Source of the DNA: Micromussa lordhowensis
Lineage: Eukaryota; Cnidaria; Anthozoa; Scleractinia; Lobophylliidae
Direction of reading: 5' to 3'
DNA length: 64,000 bases
Assembly: GCA_964020085.1 (NCBI GenBank)
Contig: OZ026603.1
Coordinates: forward strand, 242,001-306,000
The notes beneath the pieces were generated by a model. The model saw nothing but the letters and a program-made list of their open reading frames with translations, made no database searches and was not told where the DNA came from. This document shows positions 36,786-50,800 of this stretch, one piece after another. The position numbers and the translations under genes were made by a program. Positions within the stretch are counted from its first letter, which is position 1. Each line of letters begins with the position of its first letter.

Positions 36786-37114
36786 GCTGGATATTGGCCT
36801 CGTTCTGTTTTTGGGTGTTTATGGAGTTGACTCCCTTTCGGTCCATAAACAAATACACGCTCAAAAAAGAACTTGGCATCCAGCCATCTGGAACTCACGC
36901 TTAGTCAATAACCCATGTTCGAATCTTGCAATTATACACATATCATATTGAGACCTTTTATAATTATTAAAACTTACTGCGTCCAGGTATGTTTGTTATG
37001 CTTATGAAGCCAGCCTTCAGGCACTACAAATAAGTTTTAATTAAAATTTTGCAACTTTGGTAAAACTGTGGTGTTTCAACTTTTTTAGTTTTCTTTGTAT
37101 GTTAAAATCTGTCA

Positions 37115-37288
37115 ACCGGCCCAGGGGAGGATCTAGAGGGCGGTGCAGGGGGGTGCACACCCTCCCCTCCTCCGTGAGAAGATATGCAGCTTTCTAACAT
37201 AACTGGTATTCTGCAAATAAAAAATGTGGTTTGCTGGTGTTGAAAACATGGTGCACCCTGTCCTAAGAAAAATCCTGGAACCGCACCT
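37115..37288. mobile_element. Decayed MITE of the CAGGCGCGG family
   Basis: The right end read on the minus strand (CAGGTGCGGTTCCAGGATTT) matches the end of the MITE in units B and C. The left end is degenerate. Confidence 0.45.
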
Positions 37289-38876
37289 GCAGCCAGCATA
37301 AGGTTATCAAGAAGTTGAAAATTAATTTTAAAGAAAGCATGATTCCTGAACTCTTTATGATGTATAAAGAATGACTATTAGTAACATTTCCATTAGGCAA
37401 AAAACAAAATGCGTACTACCTTTTTATTAGCTTTTTATAATGGCAAATTTTATCGAGTAATTTGTATCTTCAGATCTCAAAACAAAAATTCCTCACGTGT
37501 AACAAAAGTCAGTTAATTTATATGAATGAGAATTTCAGAGTTCAAGTTCATTAAGAAATAAATCTTTACAGTAAAATTTTGAATAGTTCCTTTTTTATAA
37601 AAACAAATCTTGCATCTACAATCTCATATGAATCCCCTGAATCTTGTCTGCAAGCTTTGCTATATACGTTAATATATATACCAGTTATATGAAATGCTTT
37701 CGTACCATGGTACCATGAATCGCATATATTTCCTCTCAGCTTATACACGAGCCTTTGAGCAAATAGTATACCAAGAAAATAAAAGTTAAAAGTGGGATAT
37801 TACATGGTACACCACAAAAAAATAAAGTTGCATATCTATTTTAAACAATGCCATAGAAAATACAATGGCCAACACAATCAATGCGACATACATGTATGCG
37901 CAGTGCATGATGGGAAGGTCGGGTGCAATACCGTGAAGTATGCAATGGTTTTCCTGTATTCTGATCGGCTGTGTTTTCTATGACATGGTCTAAATATCAG
38001 TACATTTCAAAACCCATAGGTCTAACTCGGCCCAAGCGCTGTCTAACTTAATTTGTTGAGTTAAAAATGACTTTTCCATTATGGAGTATTCATCTTTCCT
38101 ATATGACCTGCAAGTGTTCAATCTTTGCTACGGGTTGACGTTCACTATTCATTCTGTGTCCAGTATTAATCATGCCCGAATAGAAAAATAAAGTTTCAAT
38201 AGCTCTTTCAAAGCGCTCACAATGCTTCAACTTCTGATGTTTTGATACCAGTTACATTAGTCAATCTTTCAATCGAGATAATTTCTTTTCCTTTTGTAAG
38301 CAGTTATCTTATCTTAAGATAACAATGTTAATTACTTATAATAATAATAATCAGTTTGTACAAATTCTATAGTCTTGAATATCAGGGCTCAAAAAAGCTC
38401 GCATCTGCTTGTCTGGGACAAGTAGTTTTTCTCCTTGAAATGTATTTGAACCACAGAGTAAAGACTTAAATTAGAAGAATGACCTGCAGCTTGCCTATAG
38501 CACTGCACCAGTATCGCAGGGCTGTTCAAGTTTGAATGTTTTTCAGGCTTTATCACAACTACTTTTAAAAATTTAATTTCTGCTAACTAAATTTTCTCCT
38601 TTCGGAGAAGTAGCTGTTGCTTTATTTCTAGTTTGGCCAGGCATGCAAAAAAGCCACATGCCAGCTAAACAAACAAGTAAAATAAAATAAGCACTGTGCT
38701 GTTCTGTGCTAGGGAAGAAAGGGTTTAAGAGTTCCTTGTCTGATGGGCAAGTTGGAAATCAAGTTTTTTTCAAGCCCTGGATAACATTGAAGGCACTTAC
38801 AACAGATATTTCTTCGAAAGATAGCTTGAAGAGTTAACCTATAATTTGAATAAAATTGTTTGGGGGTATGAAAAAA

Positions 38877-41800
38877 TTACATTTGTATAAAAACATTTGC
38901 ACCAGCTTCATAATTCAACACTGATGAAGTGGGAGCTAGGTTGTTTAACCTCAGTTGGATAGTTTGAAGTGGTGGTCTGTCTTGAGGATCCACTTTGAGC
39001 ATACTCATGATCAAACCATTCAGTTCAATTGAATAAATGCTGAAAGAAAAACAGAAGAAAAAAAATAATCAGTTAGTATTGAGCAAACCCATAGAAGCTC
39101 ATTTACATGTTTAGCCCTTATAGTAATATTCCTGTAGTCAGGAGGGATGGTTTAGGATGCCCCTAGGATTTTTTTTTTAATCTTGAAACAATGACCCAAA
39201 GCCATTTCCTACATTCTGAAAGACTCCGAGGTGCAATTTGAGAACTATTCCAAGCCATTTTTGTTCAGATACAGGAATAGTCATCTAAAAAAGTTCTATT
39301 TGAGTAGCATGCATAGGTGAGCCTGCCTCTACCACCTCCCCACTGATGTTAGTGTCTTGGTCTACTTCACAGCCATTGTTTGCGTGAGATGAACTCCTCC
39401 CTTTCTGAAGCATAACTAGATCTCCTACTGGGTCCTCTACTGGTTGCACCAGTCAAAGAGCCCATTACAGAAGACACAATTACATGTTTCACAATGTTCT
39501 TCAGACAATGGAACAGTGATCAGTGCTTCCAAATGCAACAACAACAACAATGCTCTGAACACTTAAAACACATTTTGCAGAGAAAATTACAAAAAATACA
39601 ATACCTTAAAGTTTAAATGCTCTTTAAAGCTTAAAGCTTTAATACTCTTAGAGGGCGAGGGACAGAGAAGCTGAACCTTTTTGCAAGGGCAGTATCTGAC
39701 AAATACTATGGCAAAGATGAAAATGGATTAAAATATACTTGTGCTAATTTTTGTAATGTACCTGTCACTTGGTATTTGAATGTTCCCACTATTAGCTGAG
39801 AGTGCCGAGCCATCACATGGACTTTGACCTGATGTGAAGCAAAAAGAATTCATAACATTTTGTTCTTCAAGTATAGTTACTCATGCAGTGGTCTTTACTT
39901 GACAATAAAGAAGCCTTGACTGTGCTCTGTTCTGTTGCAAAGTAAAGACTTGTGCTGTACTTTTTCCAAGAGGGCACGGTAATGAATCCTGCAATCTGAT
40001 TGGTTCTTAGTATGATCCACACTTTCCTATCTCTGCCTACAGTCATTGTAATGTGCGCATGATGTGAGAGTAAAAAGGGTCAAAAATTATAAAAGTGACT
40101 TGAGAGAGACAGGAAAAATTATAAGTTATTTTCTTGCTTAGGGTCGGTATAGTGAAATACTGTGACCTCGAACTTGAAAATGCTGCCCTCTGCCTGCAGT
40201 CTCCACCACAATTTTCACAATTTTAGACCTCCCTGCCAGCACGTAACATGTATATTGATGCAACGCTATGAGTTGTACATTTTTAAGGATAATAAACCCC
40301 TTTGGCCACACCCCACCTCAGTAATAAACCTCTGAAACTAAGCATACCAAGGAAGCCTTGTGGGAAAATACTTTAAATTGCCTAGGGCCTATCTCTTTCA
40401 CATACTGTATTTTGTTGCTTGCTTTGTTACATTAAAAAGATCCAGTACAATGCAAATTTGCATCATCTTAAAAGGGTAAGTAAGAATTGTGATCATATAA
40501 TGACCATACGTCATATAATGACCATACGTGCGCTGATGAAAACAAGAGATTACTGGCGCAAAGAAGCAAGAAAAAGCAATGACCCTATGACTTGGACGGT
40601 TTACAGAAATTTAAGACAGGAGGTTAAAAGAGAAATTAAAATCGCTGAACGAGAGTTCTTCTCAGAACAGATTCAAAGAAACCCAGGCAATACAAACAAT
40701 ATTTGGAAAGCAATCCGCCAAATAATCCCTAGGAAATCCACATCCCAGAGAATCTTCAGCAAGGATAACAAAACTGTCGCAGATGAGTTCAATCGGTTTT
40801 TCGTTTCAGTCGGCCAGAGTTCTGTTGACAAAATTCAAACATTGGCTAATAAATGCAATATGACACCCAAGCGAAATTATTTTGTCCCAAGACAATATCC
40901 TCCCCGTGAGCAGTTTCATTTGAATACCACGTGCAGTGGTGAGATCGAACGCATAATTTCATCAATGCCATCAAACAAAGCTCCAGGGATCGACAAGATT
41001 TCTGTTCGTGTTTTGAAGGACTGCCTTGCCCCGATCCTTCCAGTAATTACGTCTATTATCAACACTTCTATTGTGACATGCACATTCCCAACCACCTGGA
41101 AATTAGCTGAAGTGACACCTCTTCCTAAAGGTGAAAATCACGAACTAGCAAATAACAACAGGCCAATTTCGCTTCTACCGGTTTTATCAAAAGTTTGCGA
41201 AAGGGTAGTACACAATCAATTCACTTCTTACTTGCAATTAAACGAGAGGTTAACAAAGACCCAAAGCGGCAACAAAAAATGGCATTCGACAGAAACATCT
41301 GTCATAGAAACAACTGACACTATCCTTAAAGGGATAGACCAGAAGATGTTGACTTCGGCAGTATTCTTAGACATGAGCAAGGCCTTCGACAGCGTCAACC
41401 ACGAAACCCTAATCTTGAAGCTGCAAGATGTAGGCGCCTCAGACCTAGTTATCCAGTGGTTTTGTAGCTACCTTTATGAAAGAAGACAAGTGGTTCGAAT
41501 CCATTCAACATTGTCAGAGCCCTTGCCCATAGACTGCGGCGTCCCACAGGGAAGTATACTGGGACCACTTTTATTTAGTATTTATACTAATGACCTTCCT
41601 TCAGCACCACGAAAATGCAGCGTCCAGAGCTATGTAGATGACACCAAGCTTGCTATATCCTTCAAACTGAAAGATACCGTAAACGCCTTTACTGACTTAA
41701 GAGATGATTTACACAGAATAGGCCAATGGTGTTGCAACAACCATTTATTGTTGAACCCAAGCAAAACCAAACTCATGGTGTTTGGTGGCAGGCAAATGCA

Positions 41801-44800
41801 CTCCAGATTGGTCATTCCAAACCTCACTTTCATGGGAAGAGAACTCATACCGGAACACACTGCTAAAGACCTTGGGGTGATTTTAGACAATAACCTAACT
41901 TATGATGAACACATTACCAAAACTGTCTCCTCCTGTATGTCTTGTCTCGGCCAAATAAACCGCACAAAGCATGTTTTTGACAAGCGCACCCTACTGACTA
42001 TCATTAACGCACTAGTTTTTAGTAAACTTTTTTATTGTTCAAACGTATGGGCGAATACATCAAAAAGTAATATAAGTAAATTACAAGGTATTCAGAACTT
42101 TGCTGCTCGAATTGCGACGGGTACGCGCAAATACGATCACATCACACCAGTTTTAAAAGAGCTTAAATGGCTACCGGTAGCTACTCAGCTATACTTCAGG
42201 AGCGCTATTATGGCCTTCAAATGTCTAACATCCCGCGTGCCGGAGTACCTTACCTCCCAGTTCAGTAAGCGAGGAGAAATTAGTGGACGCGCCACGAGAA
42301 GTTCACAAATGCTGAACATCCCACTTTTCAAGACCGCCAGTGGTCAGAGAACGTTTTACTATAGAACAGTCAGCATCTGGAACTCCATGGACAGCTCTCT
42401 AAAAACTCTTGAGAAAGTATCTGATTTTAAATATTTTCTGAAACGTAAACTAATTAAGGATTTCATAGATTGTTAATTATTTTTTGATTTTAAGTGTAAA
42501 TATTTCTTTGTACTTTCAGTGTGATTAATTTTAATTGTAAATATTCCCATAAGTAAAGTAGGTTTTAATTGTCATTGTATTTTTATTTTATTATTATTCT
42601 CTTCGAAAAGCCTCCGTGAGGAAAGTGAATAAAGTATGTATGTATGTATGTATGCATATCAAGAGATCTAGTTATCATATTTAGATGACCCACCATAAAA
42701 AACTCAAGCAACCTGATAATACTACATATTCCCCTCCCTTACCATCAAGAACAAACTCACCATAAGCCATAGCATACAGAGTGCAACCAAGTGACCACAC
42801 ATCACTTCTCTCATCAATTTCACAGTTTGAAGGAACTTCAAACAGCTCTGGAGCCCTGAAGATAGAGTTCGTAGGATCATTTAACATTAATAGCCTTTAA
42901 TATATCTCAACCAGAACATGTTTCCGTATCTTTCAGTCAGCAAAATCTTTCAACAAAGCCAATGTACCCTGTACTATCTTTACCAACCTGTATGCAGCAG
43001 TACATTCTTGAGCACATTTCTCTTGGAGGGCCAGAGCTTCCCTTCTACAAGAAACAATAAGACCAAGGAGATTGCAAGGCAACAACATGAACAAGGTATA
43101 CAACTTACACTGAGAAAATAAGATATACATGTACAGTTGCACCTGTCCCACTAGATAGCCAATTGTACTTATCACAAGTATGCACTATCTTGCAAGGCCA
43201 ACAAAAGATAAACTAACATTTCTCCCCTACCTAGATGTTATGGTACATCTGGCTTTGGACACACTGCCAAGGTCCATCAGCACTACAGTCATGTTAGGAC
43301 CAATTAACAAATTATGAGGCTGAAAAAGAAAAAGTTACCGCACTTGAGTGTTCAAACAGCAGTCTCGACAGAGATAACAACACACACTCATATCAAAGTG
43401 CCCCATACTGGGAAGTTACAGAGGAAAAAATTTACTAGATAATGTGTAAGACGTACACCTGTATTGAATTCATATCCTTAAGGTAAATGTACAACCAATT
43501 TACAATTTCTAATCACATCTGTGGCTTGTGGGAGGCACTATGGTCTGGTGGGTAATGTAATGGACACTAGGATGTCACTCGGTTGATTTATTTATACTTG
43601 GCCAAGCATGAATTTTTTCAGCATTTCATTGTTAAGAAAACAAGGCTCTCCCTGCTTGCTTAGGGGCTCTCTTGCTTATATCTTCAGCGGGTTGCTTATA
43701 TGGATGCAATATGTATATCGCAGGAAAATAAAGAGTTTGGAAACCTTCGTTAGGATAATTTTGTCCAAAAAAACTTGATTCCCCACGAAAACAATACACC
43801 AGCTTTCCATTAGTGTTGTTAAGATGTTGCTGCCTACCAGGAAAATTGAGAAAGCATGTAAAGTTCATAACTTTTTTTGTTTATGTGATCAACAAACTTC
43901 ACCGCCATTTTTTTAAACTCAGAGACTGGCGCACAGCCAAAACTCATGCATGCTTATTACGTTTTTCTGCTCTGAATCCAGGGGCCAATGTCAGTAATCC
44001 TAGCTGCTTGGGCACAAAAGGCTTTAATTTATAATTTTCTCTGGCTAACTTTGCTTCTTTCATCAACAAAGATGAATGACAAATAAGACCATGTTAAAGC
44101 ACTGAAAGGCCTGGTACACAGCTATAAGAACTACAAAGAAGGACACCAGTCAGTTGTTCTAAGGTCAAGGAGGAAGATCATAGTGTTTATATGAGTGGTA
44201 TTCAATAATTTGCGGGAGCAACCCCTGCAACACCTGCTTTAATTGTGCAGTACACCAGGGAATGATCGCTCAGAGGTAAATGAATCACTCCTTTATTGAT
44301 GACAGGATACATGTAGCTGTTGTTTACCAAGATGATGTCAGTCAGTGATAATGTTGTAAAATGTTGATGAGTATTTTGATCATCACCATGCAGGGATCGA
44401 GTCACCTTCCCCACCCCCTCCACTACCAGACAAAAGCAATCTCCCAGCTGGATTGCCTCCAACATTCTCCTGATGCAAACTCTACCCACCTTGATATCTC
44501 TATGTGCTAGAGGTGGGTCCAGACTATGAAAGGCAATTATTGCATCACAAAGAGATTTGAACATGTGGAGAATATTTAACTCTGGTATGTGGTGACCTTG
44601 ACTTAATGTGCGCTCAATCAAGTCTTGAACTGTTCCATCCTGAAAGAAAGAAATATTTCAAATCTGATGATCAGAATCATAGTGAGCAAGCACTTTACCA
44701 CTAGAGCTTGGATATGGATCTAACTTGCCTTAAATACTTTCACCAGAAGAAACACTGTCCTGGCCAATTTGATACATACAGTGGAATCCCGATTTTTCGA

Positions 44801-47800
44801 AAAACCTCTACGGGAAATGAAAATTAGTTTGAAAAATCAGTTAGTTTGAGAAATTGGGAGTACAATTACAGTGCTCAACTGAGGGGAGGAAAAAAATTGG
44901 ATCAAGTTAAGGTGGTTCGAAATAGTTTTCATTTTCCCGAGACAAGTTCACAAATTCTTTTCTAAATTATGTTTGGTTCATCGTATCACTATGAAATTTG
45001 GCACAGAAATAAAAGAAACATCATAGATTCATTACATGACATTCATTTCAGAAAACCTGTTACCATAGCAACCATATGACGCATTCAGTTGAGCCCCTAA
45101 AATCGAAATCTATTGTCTTTTTTAAAAAATTGGTCGGTGAAATCTTCTCAAACTGCAATATTATATGTTACCAGAAATGACCTTCAAAATATTTCAGTTT
45201 AAAAAAAATCTGTAGGGTAGATTAAGAAAAAATCCTATTTTTGAATATTGTTCTCTTATTTTTTTTCCTGCCTACAGTATTTTTTAAAAATCGGACTATG
45301 TATGCAGCCAATTGATCCTGGTTATCACCGAAAAAATGAAAAAAATCCACCGAGCGGAAGCGGAAATATGTGCGATTAAAGTTATAAAAACTCCAAAATT
45401 TCGACACGACAAGATCAGCATTTGCGCATGTGCATCAACTGCACGCGCGAGATTAGGCTTGTTGATTTCGCAGTTGGCAGTTTTTTGTACATGTGATGTT
45501 TTGTTCTACAAGATTCTAAAACAACTTACAATTGGGCGATTTTACCTTTCTCGGGGACCAATATGTGTTTAAACATCAGTTTTTATCAAAATACTCTTAT
45601 TTTTGTCAAAGTAGCCGGATGTTTTGTTCCTCGTGGCGTGGATCGACTTGATGATTAGAACCCAGTTTGCGCATGCTATAAAACTATTTCGAACCACCTT
45701 AACGGGAGGTTTGAAAAATCGATGGTTTGAGAAATCAAGATTCCACTTTAATTTAGTTTTCTCTGCACATGGTATATTTGTGAAGCAACATAATCTGCAA
45801 CATTTCATTTACTGATTTAAACTGTCAGCTTATTATACAATTATACATTTTGTACAATTTTTTGTTTACTCAATCCTGTATTCAAATTCTGTTACGTTTA
45901 TCAGTCTGTTAAAATATCTGACATTTTATATTTTCATTTGTATTTATTTTGTATTTAATGGTACTCTAAACAGATAGCAGTTTACAGGAAGGGTGTACCT
46001 TGTAATATGTTACAAGCATGCGAGCCTCCTTATATGTTCCCTTGGTGACCACATCTACATCATGCAAGGCCAGGACACTTGGATGATCAACTGCTCTGTG
46101 AGCATCTACTTCACGTTCAAATGCCTAAAGTCAAAAAATAATGTACAGGTGAAAAAAAGTCAGCCAAGGAATACTATGTGATACACTCTTACCATATGCT
46201 ACAGTAGTAAATAACATTTTATGATAATAATTTAATATTGAGAGCTAGAACAAGGGTCCTTGTAAGAGAGATTGCACCTCAAGACTAGGGCGCTACTTCA
46301 GGATTGAGAGCTCATTGTTCCTTCATCTGAACATCCCCAAACCCTGTCCAGACTTTTCCAACATTGCGGATCTTTATGCCAAACCTGCTCTCTCCAGGGC
46401 CCTGCAGTTAGAATTACCAACCAGTATCTGTGAGGTCATGAGAGTTTGAATCCTGTTAAGGACTCAGATTTTTCTTTGTCCCATGCTTGCAACATACTCA
46501 ATATTTCATCTTTCATTACATTTATACTCTTCAATACATGAACAGATTGTGACAAACGTTTCAATTTAGCCAGAATGATTATAAACTCACCTCCTCTTGT
46601 TCAGGGAGCTGGAGACGCATTCTTTTCTGAGAGAATAGAATAGAAAGGTGAAAATTGGTTAAAGGAGGTTTGAATAATAACTTGCTCAGCAAATTTATTA
46701 CGTAACTTCTTTGTGCATCATGATCAGATCTGACTGAGAACCAACTCAAGTCAAGTCATTGCTGTTTTATAATATGTTAAACAAATAGTTGTGTTTGTTT
46801 CCTTGTTTGCATTGTAGTTCTAATCATTAAACAAAATAAAACCTACTTAGTGGAGACACTGTTGATTTAATTGATATGTTTCTAGAGTAAGGTTAGTGAA
46901 TCATTACCTTTTGCAACCCTTCGTAACTAATTACCAAAGCCCTGTCAGAATCTCAGGAACTCTTTTAATTATTTCATTTATTTCTGGTGTTTTTTTAGGT
47001 CAACAACTCAGAGACAAGACAAACCATTATTCTTCTACATGTACTTTTGAAGACTGTGTTAAACCAGCACTACAGTATTAAAATTGCTCACCTTGCATCA
47101 ATATAGGCATGAGGGACCCCTTGGAATATGTGCCAAAGCCCCTCATTCAAGGGACTCCTTTAATGCCTTGACATTAAAATCCCAGCCCAACTTTGCCCAT
47201 GTACACGCATTATAAGCTTTTGTCATGCATCCACAAATTTAACATAAAACTTACCAGGGCAAACCACTCCTTTCCATGATGCACAAGGTTAACATAGGAG
47301 AAAGCTGGAATTCAAAGTAAGCCATCTTAGTCAAGGTCATTATACATACTACTAGCATTAGTGTACATAGTTAGATAAAAGTAATTTTAGAAATTCAAGA
47401 ACTAGTTTTTTTAGCAAGGATTTGGAGGAAAAGAAAACAACCTTGCATTCTAGAAGTTTAGATTCACTTTGGTCCACTTCTGATTTTATAACATTACTGC
47501 TATTATCATTCACTGCATTTTTTTCTTCCTTTTCATTGGTCCAGAGCCCACCATGTGACCTACCTCTATTTATTTTTGTTTTCATTTTTAATAATCTGTT
47601 TAACAATTGGTTCATGCGTTAGCATGACTATCGAGTTATGGAGCACACGGGAAGTTTGGAGAGCACGTAAGAAGCGTAAGAGTTGCCCGAGGCGATAGCG
47701 AGGGTGAAAAACGGACAGTGAAGCGAATCGTGACGGCGCTGATGCCAAGTCTCCTTTCCTGTTGTTTTTCTCTTTTTCTGCCTCATTTAAGAACTCTAGC

Positions 47801-50800
47801 GCAAGAGAAAAGGTCACAAAATTGTCTTCGTTTTGGGACTGGTGGGCCGAGTCTCTGTCAAAATGAAATCCAGGTTTAAATGATTTTGACCTAGTTTGAA
47901 TCTCAATTTTCTTTGTCTTCTAACCCTAATTATTCATGATCCATGAATAATTAGGGTTAAGAGACAAAAGAATTCCATTTTAACCTGAATTTCATTTTGA
48001 CCTACAACATATCCATTATTGTCGCGAAATGTAATATTTTCCCCCTTGCTAACAATGAGGCCTTCCAAGGGGGTGTTTGATGTCGCTTTGTCGCTCGTTT
48101 GCCAACCCACCGGTCGCTTGTTTGGTAAGGGACAAATGTCGCTGTCGCTTTTTCGCTATAATACAAATGTAGCTGTCGTACTAAATTTGTGCGATGCAGT
48201 CAGTAATATTGATCAACCACGCATAAGTTTACGTATAACTGTTTACGTATAAGTTTCTAATAGCTTCATTAGAAATAAAAGTCACAGAGATCGCTACAGG
48301 GACCAAAACTCACCCATACTTGGTTTTTCTTGACTAACATCACGCTTTAGGACTATGTATTCGTATTTCATTGTCGATCAGTGGCCTAGCTTTCGTACCT
48401 CTCCTCAGTCTTGTACTTAAATTTACAGTCATACAGGAACACAATTCTTGGAAGTGTTTTTGTTGATAACTTAACGTACTGTTGATAGTTTAAATAATTG
48501 AATGGTTTAGTGACTTTGTAATGGTTTATCATGCTGCCTGGTAATGACGTCGCTGTCAAAAAAAGCAAAGCGAAAACATGTCGCTTTGTCGAAACTAAAA
48601 ATGGATTGTCTCTGTCGCAAATTGTCGCCCTTTTTCCGTCAGTTTTTGTCGGCTGCCGGTGAATCAGAAAAAGATTGTCGCCACATTTTGAGCAATGTCG
48701 CTTGTCGCCAAAACCCCTTGGAAGGCCTCAACAATGGCTGCTTGCGCGAAAAAACAAAAATTCTGGCGAAGCAATTTGCTCACGTTATCAGCGTGCACTA
48801 TCGGGATTTTGAGCACGCGTACATATACTGAATTTGATTGCGCGGCTCTGCTAGCTATGTTATAATTTAAATTAACAACTTTTCTGTATTGAAAAAAAAT
48901 GCCGTAACAAATTAGATTTTCTTATCCACAAAATGATCTCAAGCCAACTCTGAACGTACAAACTGACTCTATCCGCACAAAACTATGTACATGAAATCAC
49001 AAGCAAATGTCCATTATACAAGTTCCACTCATTTATTTTCACACCATGATAAAACTGTAATTTTTACCTTGATAATGATGTCAACAACCCTGAAATGTCG
49101 GACAACTATAATTTTAATATTTCCATCAATAGACTGTTTTCATTTTTGTTTTCTTTTTTTTCACAGAAGTGGGTCTACTTGTTATCCACAGTATTTCCAC
49201 ACAAAAAAATTGTCTTTGAAGGTAGATAGATTTGCCAGGGTGGGAGCAACTGCAGAATACCCTGCCACTATTGTTCCCAATCCTTTTGCAGGCATATAAA
49301 GAACAGGACATTTGCATGAATGAACTAACTCAAGTGGCAAGTATTCTGCAGTTAAGCCACCAGGGTGGCATCTATGACCGACATCCTTTCAATAATGTGA
49401 CAAATATCTTGATTCAATATCATTAATCCTTGAAGATTTTGAAATAAAACACATAGGCACTCAGACACTGATTAGAGATTACATGTAGGAATGCTTGGTA
49501 TCATTTTTTTCTGACATCTGCTACAGACCACTGAAGCATTTTATACATCCTGGTTAAGAGTATACTTATCAATGAGACCCACTTCCTTGATGAAAGTTTA
49601 GTACAGCATTAATTCAATCAACAACCAGAAGAGGAAGAGAAAACAATATTTTTCTGTGCATTTTTAAGTGTTGTATAGGGAAGATATTTGTTTACAAACA
49701 TTGTTTTTGCTATTTAAATGTGCGAAACGTTAAACAATAGACTTCTTTGTTTCACCAGCCATTAGTTCTCTGGTTGGCATATTAATAACAAAAGGTGATG
49801 TCTCTGATATCTTTGCTATAATCATACATATGATAAATTATTTTGGTTATTGCACATATTTTGTTTTCAGGTTTTGGTTGATTTACTTCTAGTTCAAACA
49901 TTCAAAATGGATGAGATATATATCAATCAATCATCAACCACAAAATAAGCTTAACCACTTTGGGGTTAATATCAACAGCAAAGTCGCTACATCGCTTCCT
50001 CGTAATTTTGAGGACTTCTTCTTAGGCCGGTTGTCACTTCTGTATCACTGTAAACTAAGGAAAGTTACTAAAACTTGCATACATCAACCCGTGGCTTCCA
50101 CACTGACTAATTGGCTAAAACAATTTTCAACTATTATAAAAGTTAAGCTTAAGGTGGATGGTACCAGTTTTCCGGACGCGGGAAGTCTGGTGACGACTGC
50201 GCACCTCACGCGCGAGATTTGTCCGCGATATTTAAAATACAGAAAAACCAAAACAAATATGGCGGCACAAAAACTATTGCCCACCAGGTGTTTTTTTTCC
50301 CTGTCTGTCCGAGATTGGATCAAAACGAAAGTTGTTCTTTGGGCGTCAGTTGTTAAGCAATTCAGTATGCGATAGAAAAACACTTTTTGTAGCTCAATGC
50401 CCGAAATTCAAGGCTAAAGTTTCCATCAGTGTGGCGATCAATCCTGTCGGCGATCGCGATCAGTAACAATTTGAAAACTACAGGCACTTCACCATACGGA
50501 CCGACCCTAAGCCAGCAAATAACGTGTTTACTTTTTTCCTGCAGTAAATTGGTTTTGCAGCCGATTACAAATGGGTTTGCTTACTCAACTTTGTCAAATC
50601 GGGTGGCGCGCCGGCCGTCTACTAACGATTTGTAAAAAAATCTTCCCAACGAACGAGTAACTCAGATACTAGACAAGGAAAGATGTATTAAAGAACAAAT
50701 ATTTTTCGATCTACTTTATGTTAGTTGCATTTATGTCACCTGTTAAGTTCTCCAATATTGTTTTTCCGGTGTGAAATTTCATGCGAAGGTTGAAGTTTTA

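Larger units (their letters stand above)
35268..38876. other. Intergenic region between the array and the kinase gene
   Basis: About 3.6 kb, AT-rich. It holds a tRNA-derived SINE (36560-36785) and a decayed MITE (37115-37288). It contains the promoter region of paralogue D, where I see no clear TATA box. No convincing exon on either strand. Confidence 0.5.

Noticed and set aside
48544..48831. 95-codon plus-strand frame rich in Lys and Cys
   Set aside because: It overlaps the right end and flank of a TIR element and is built largely from TGTCGC-type repeats.
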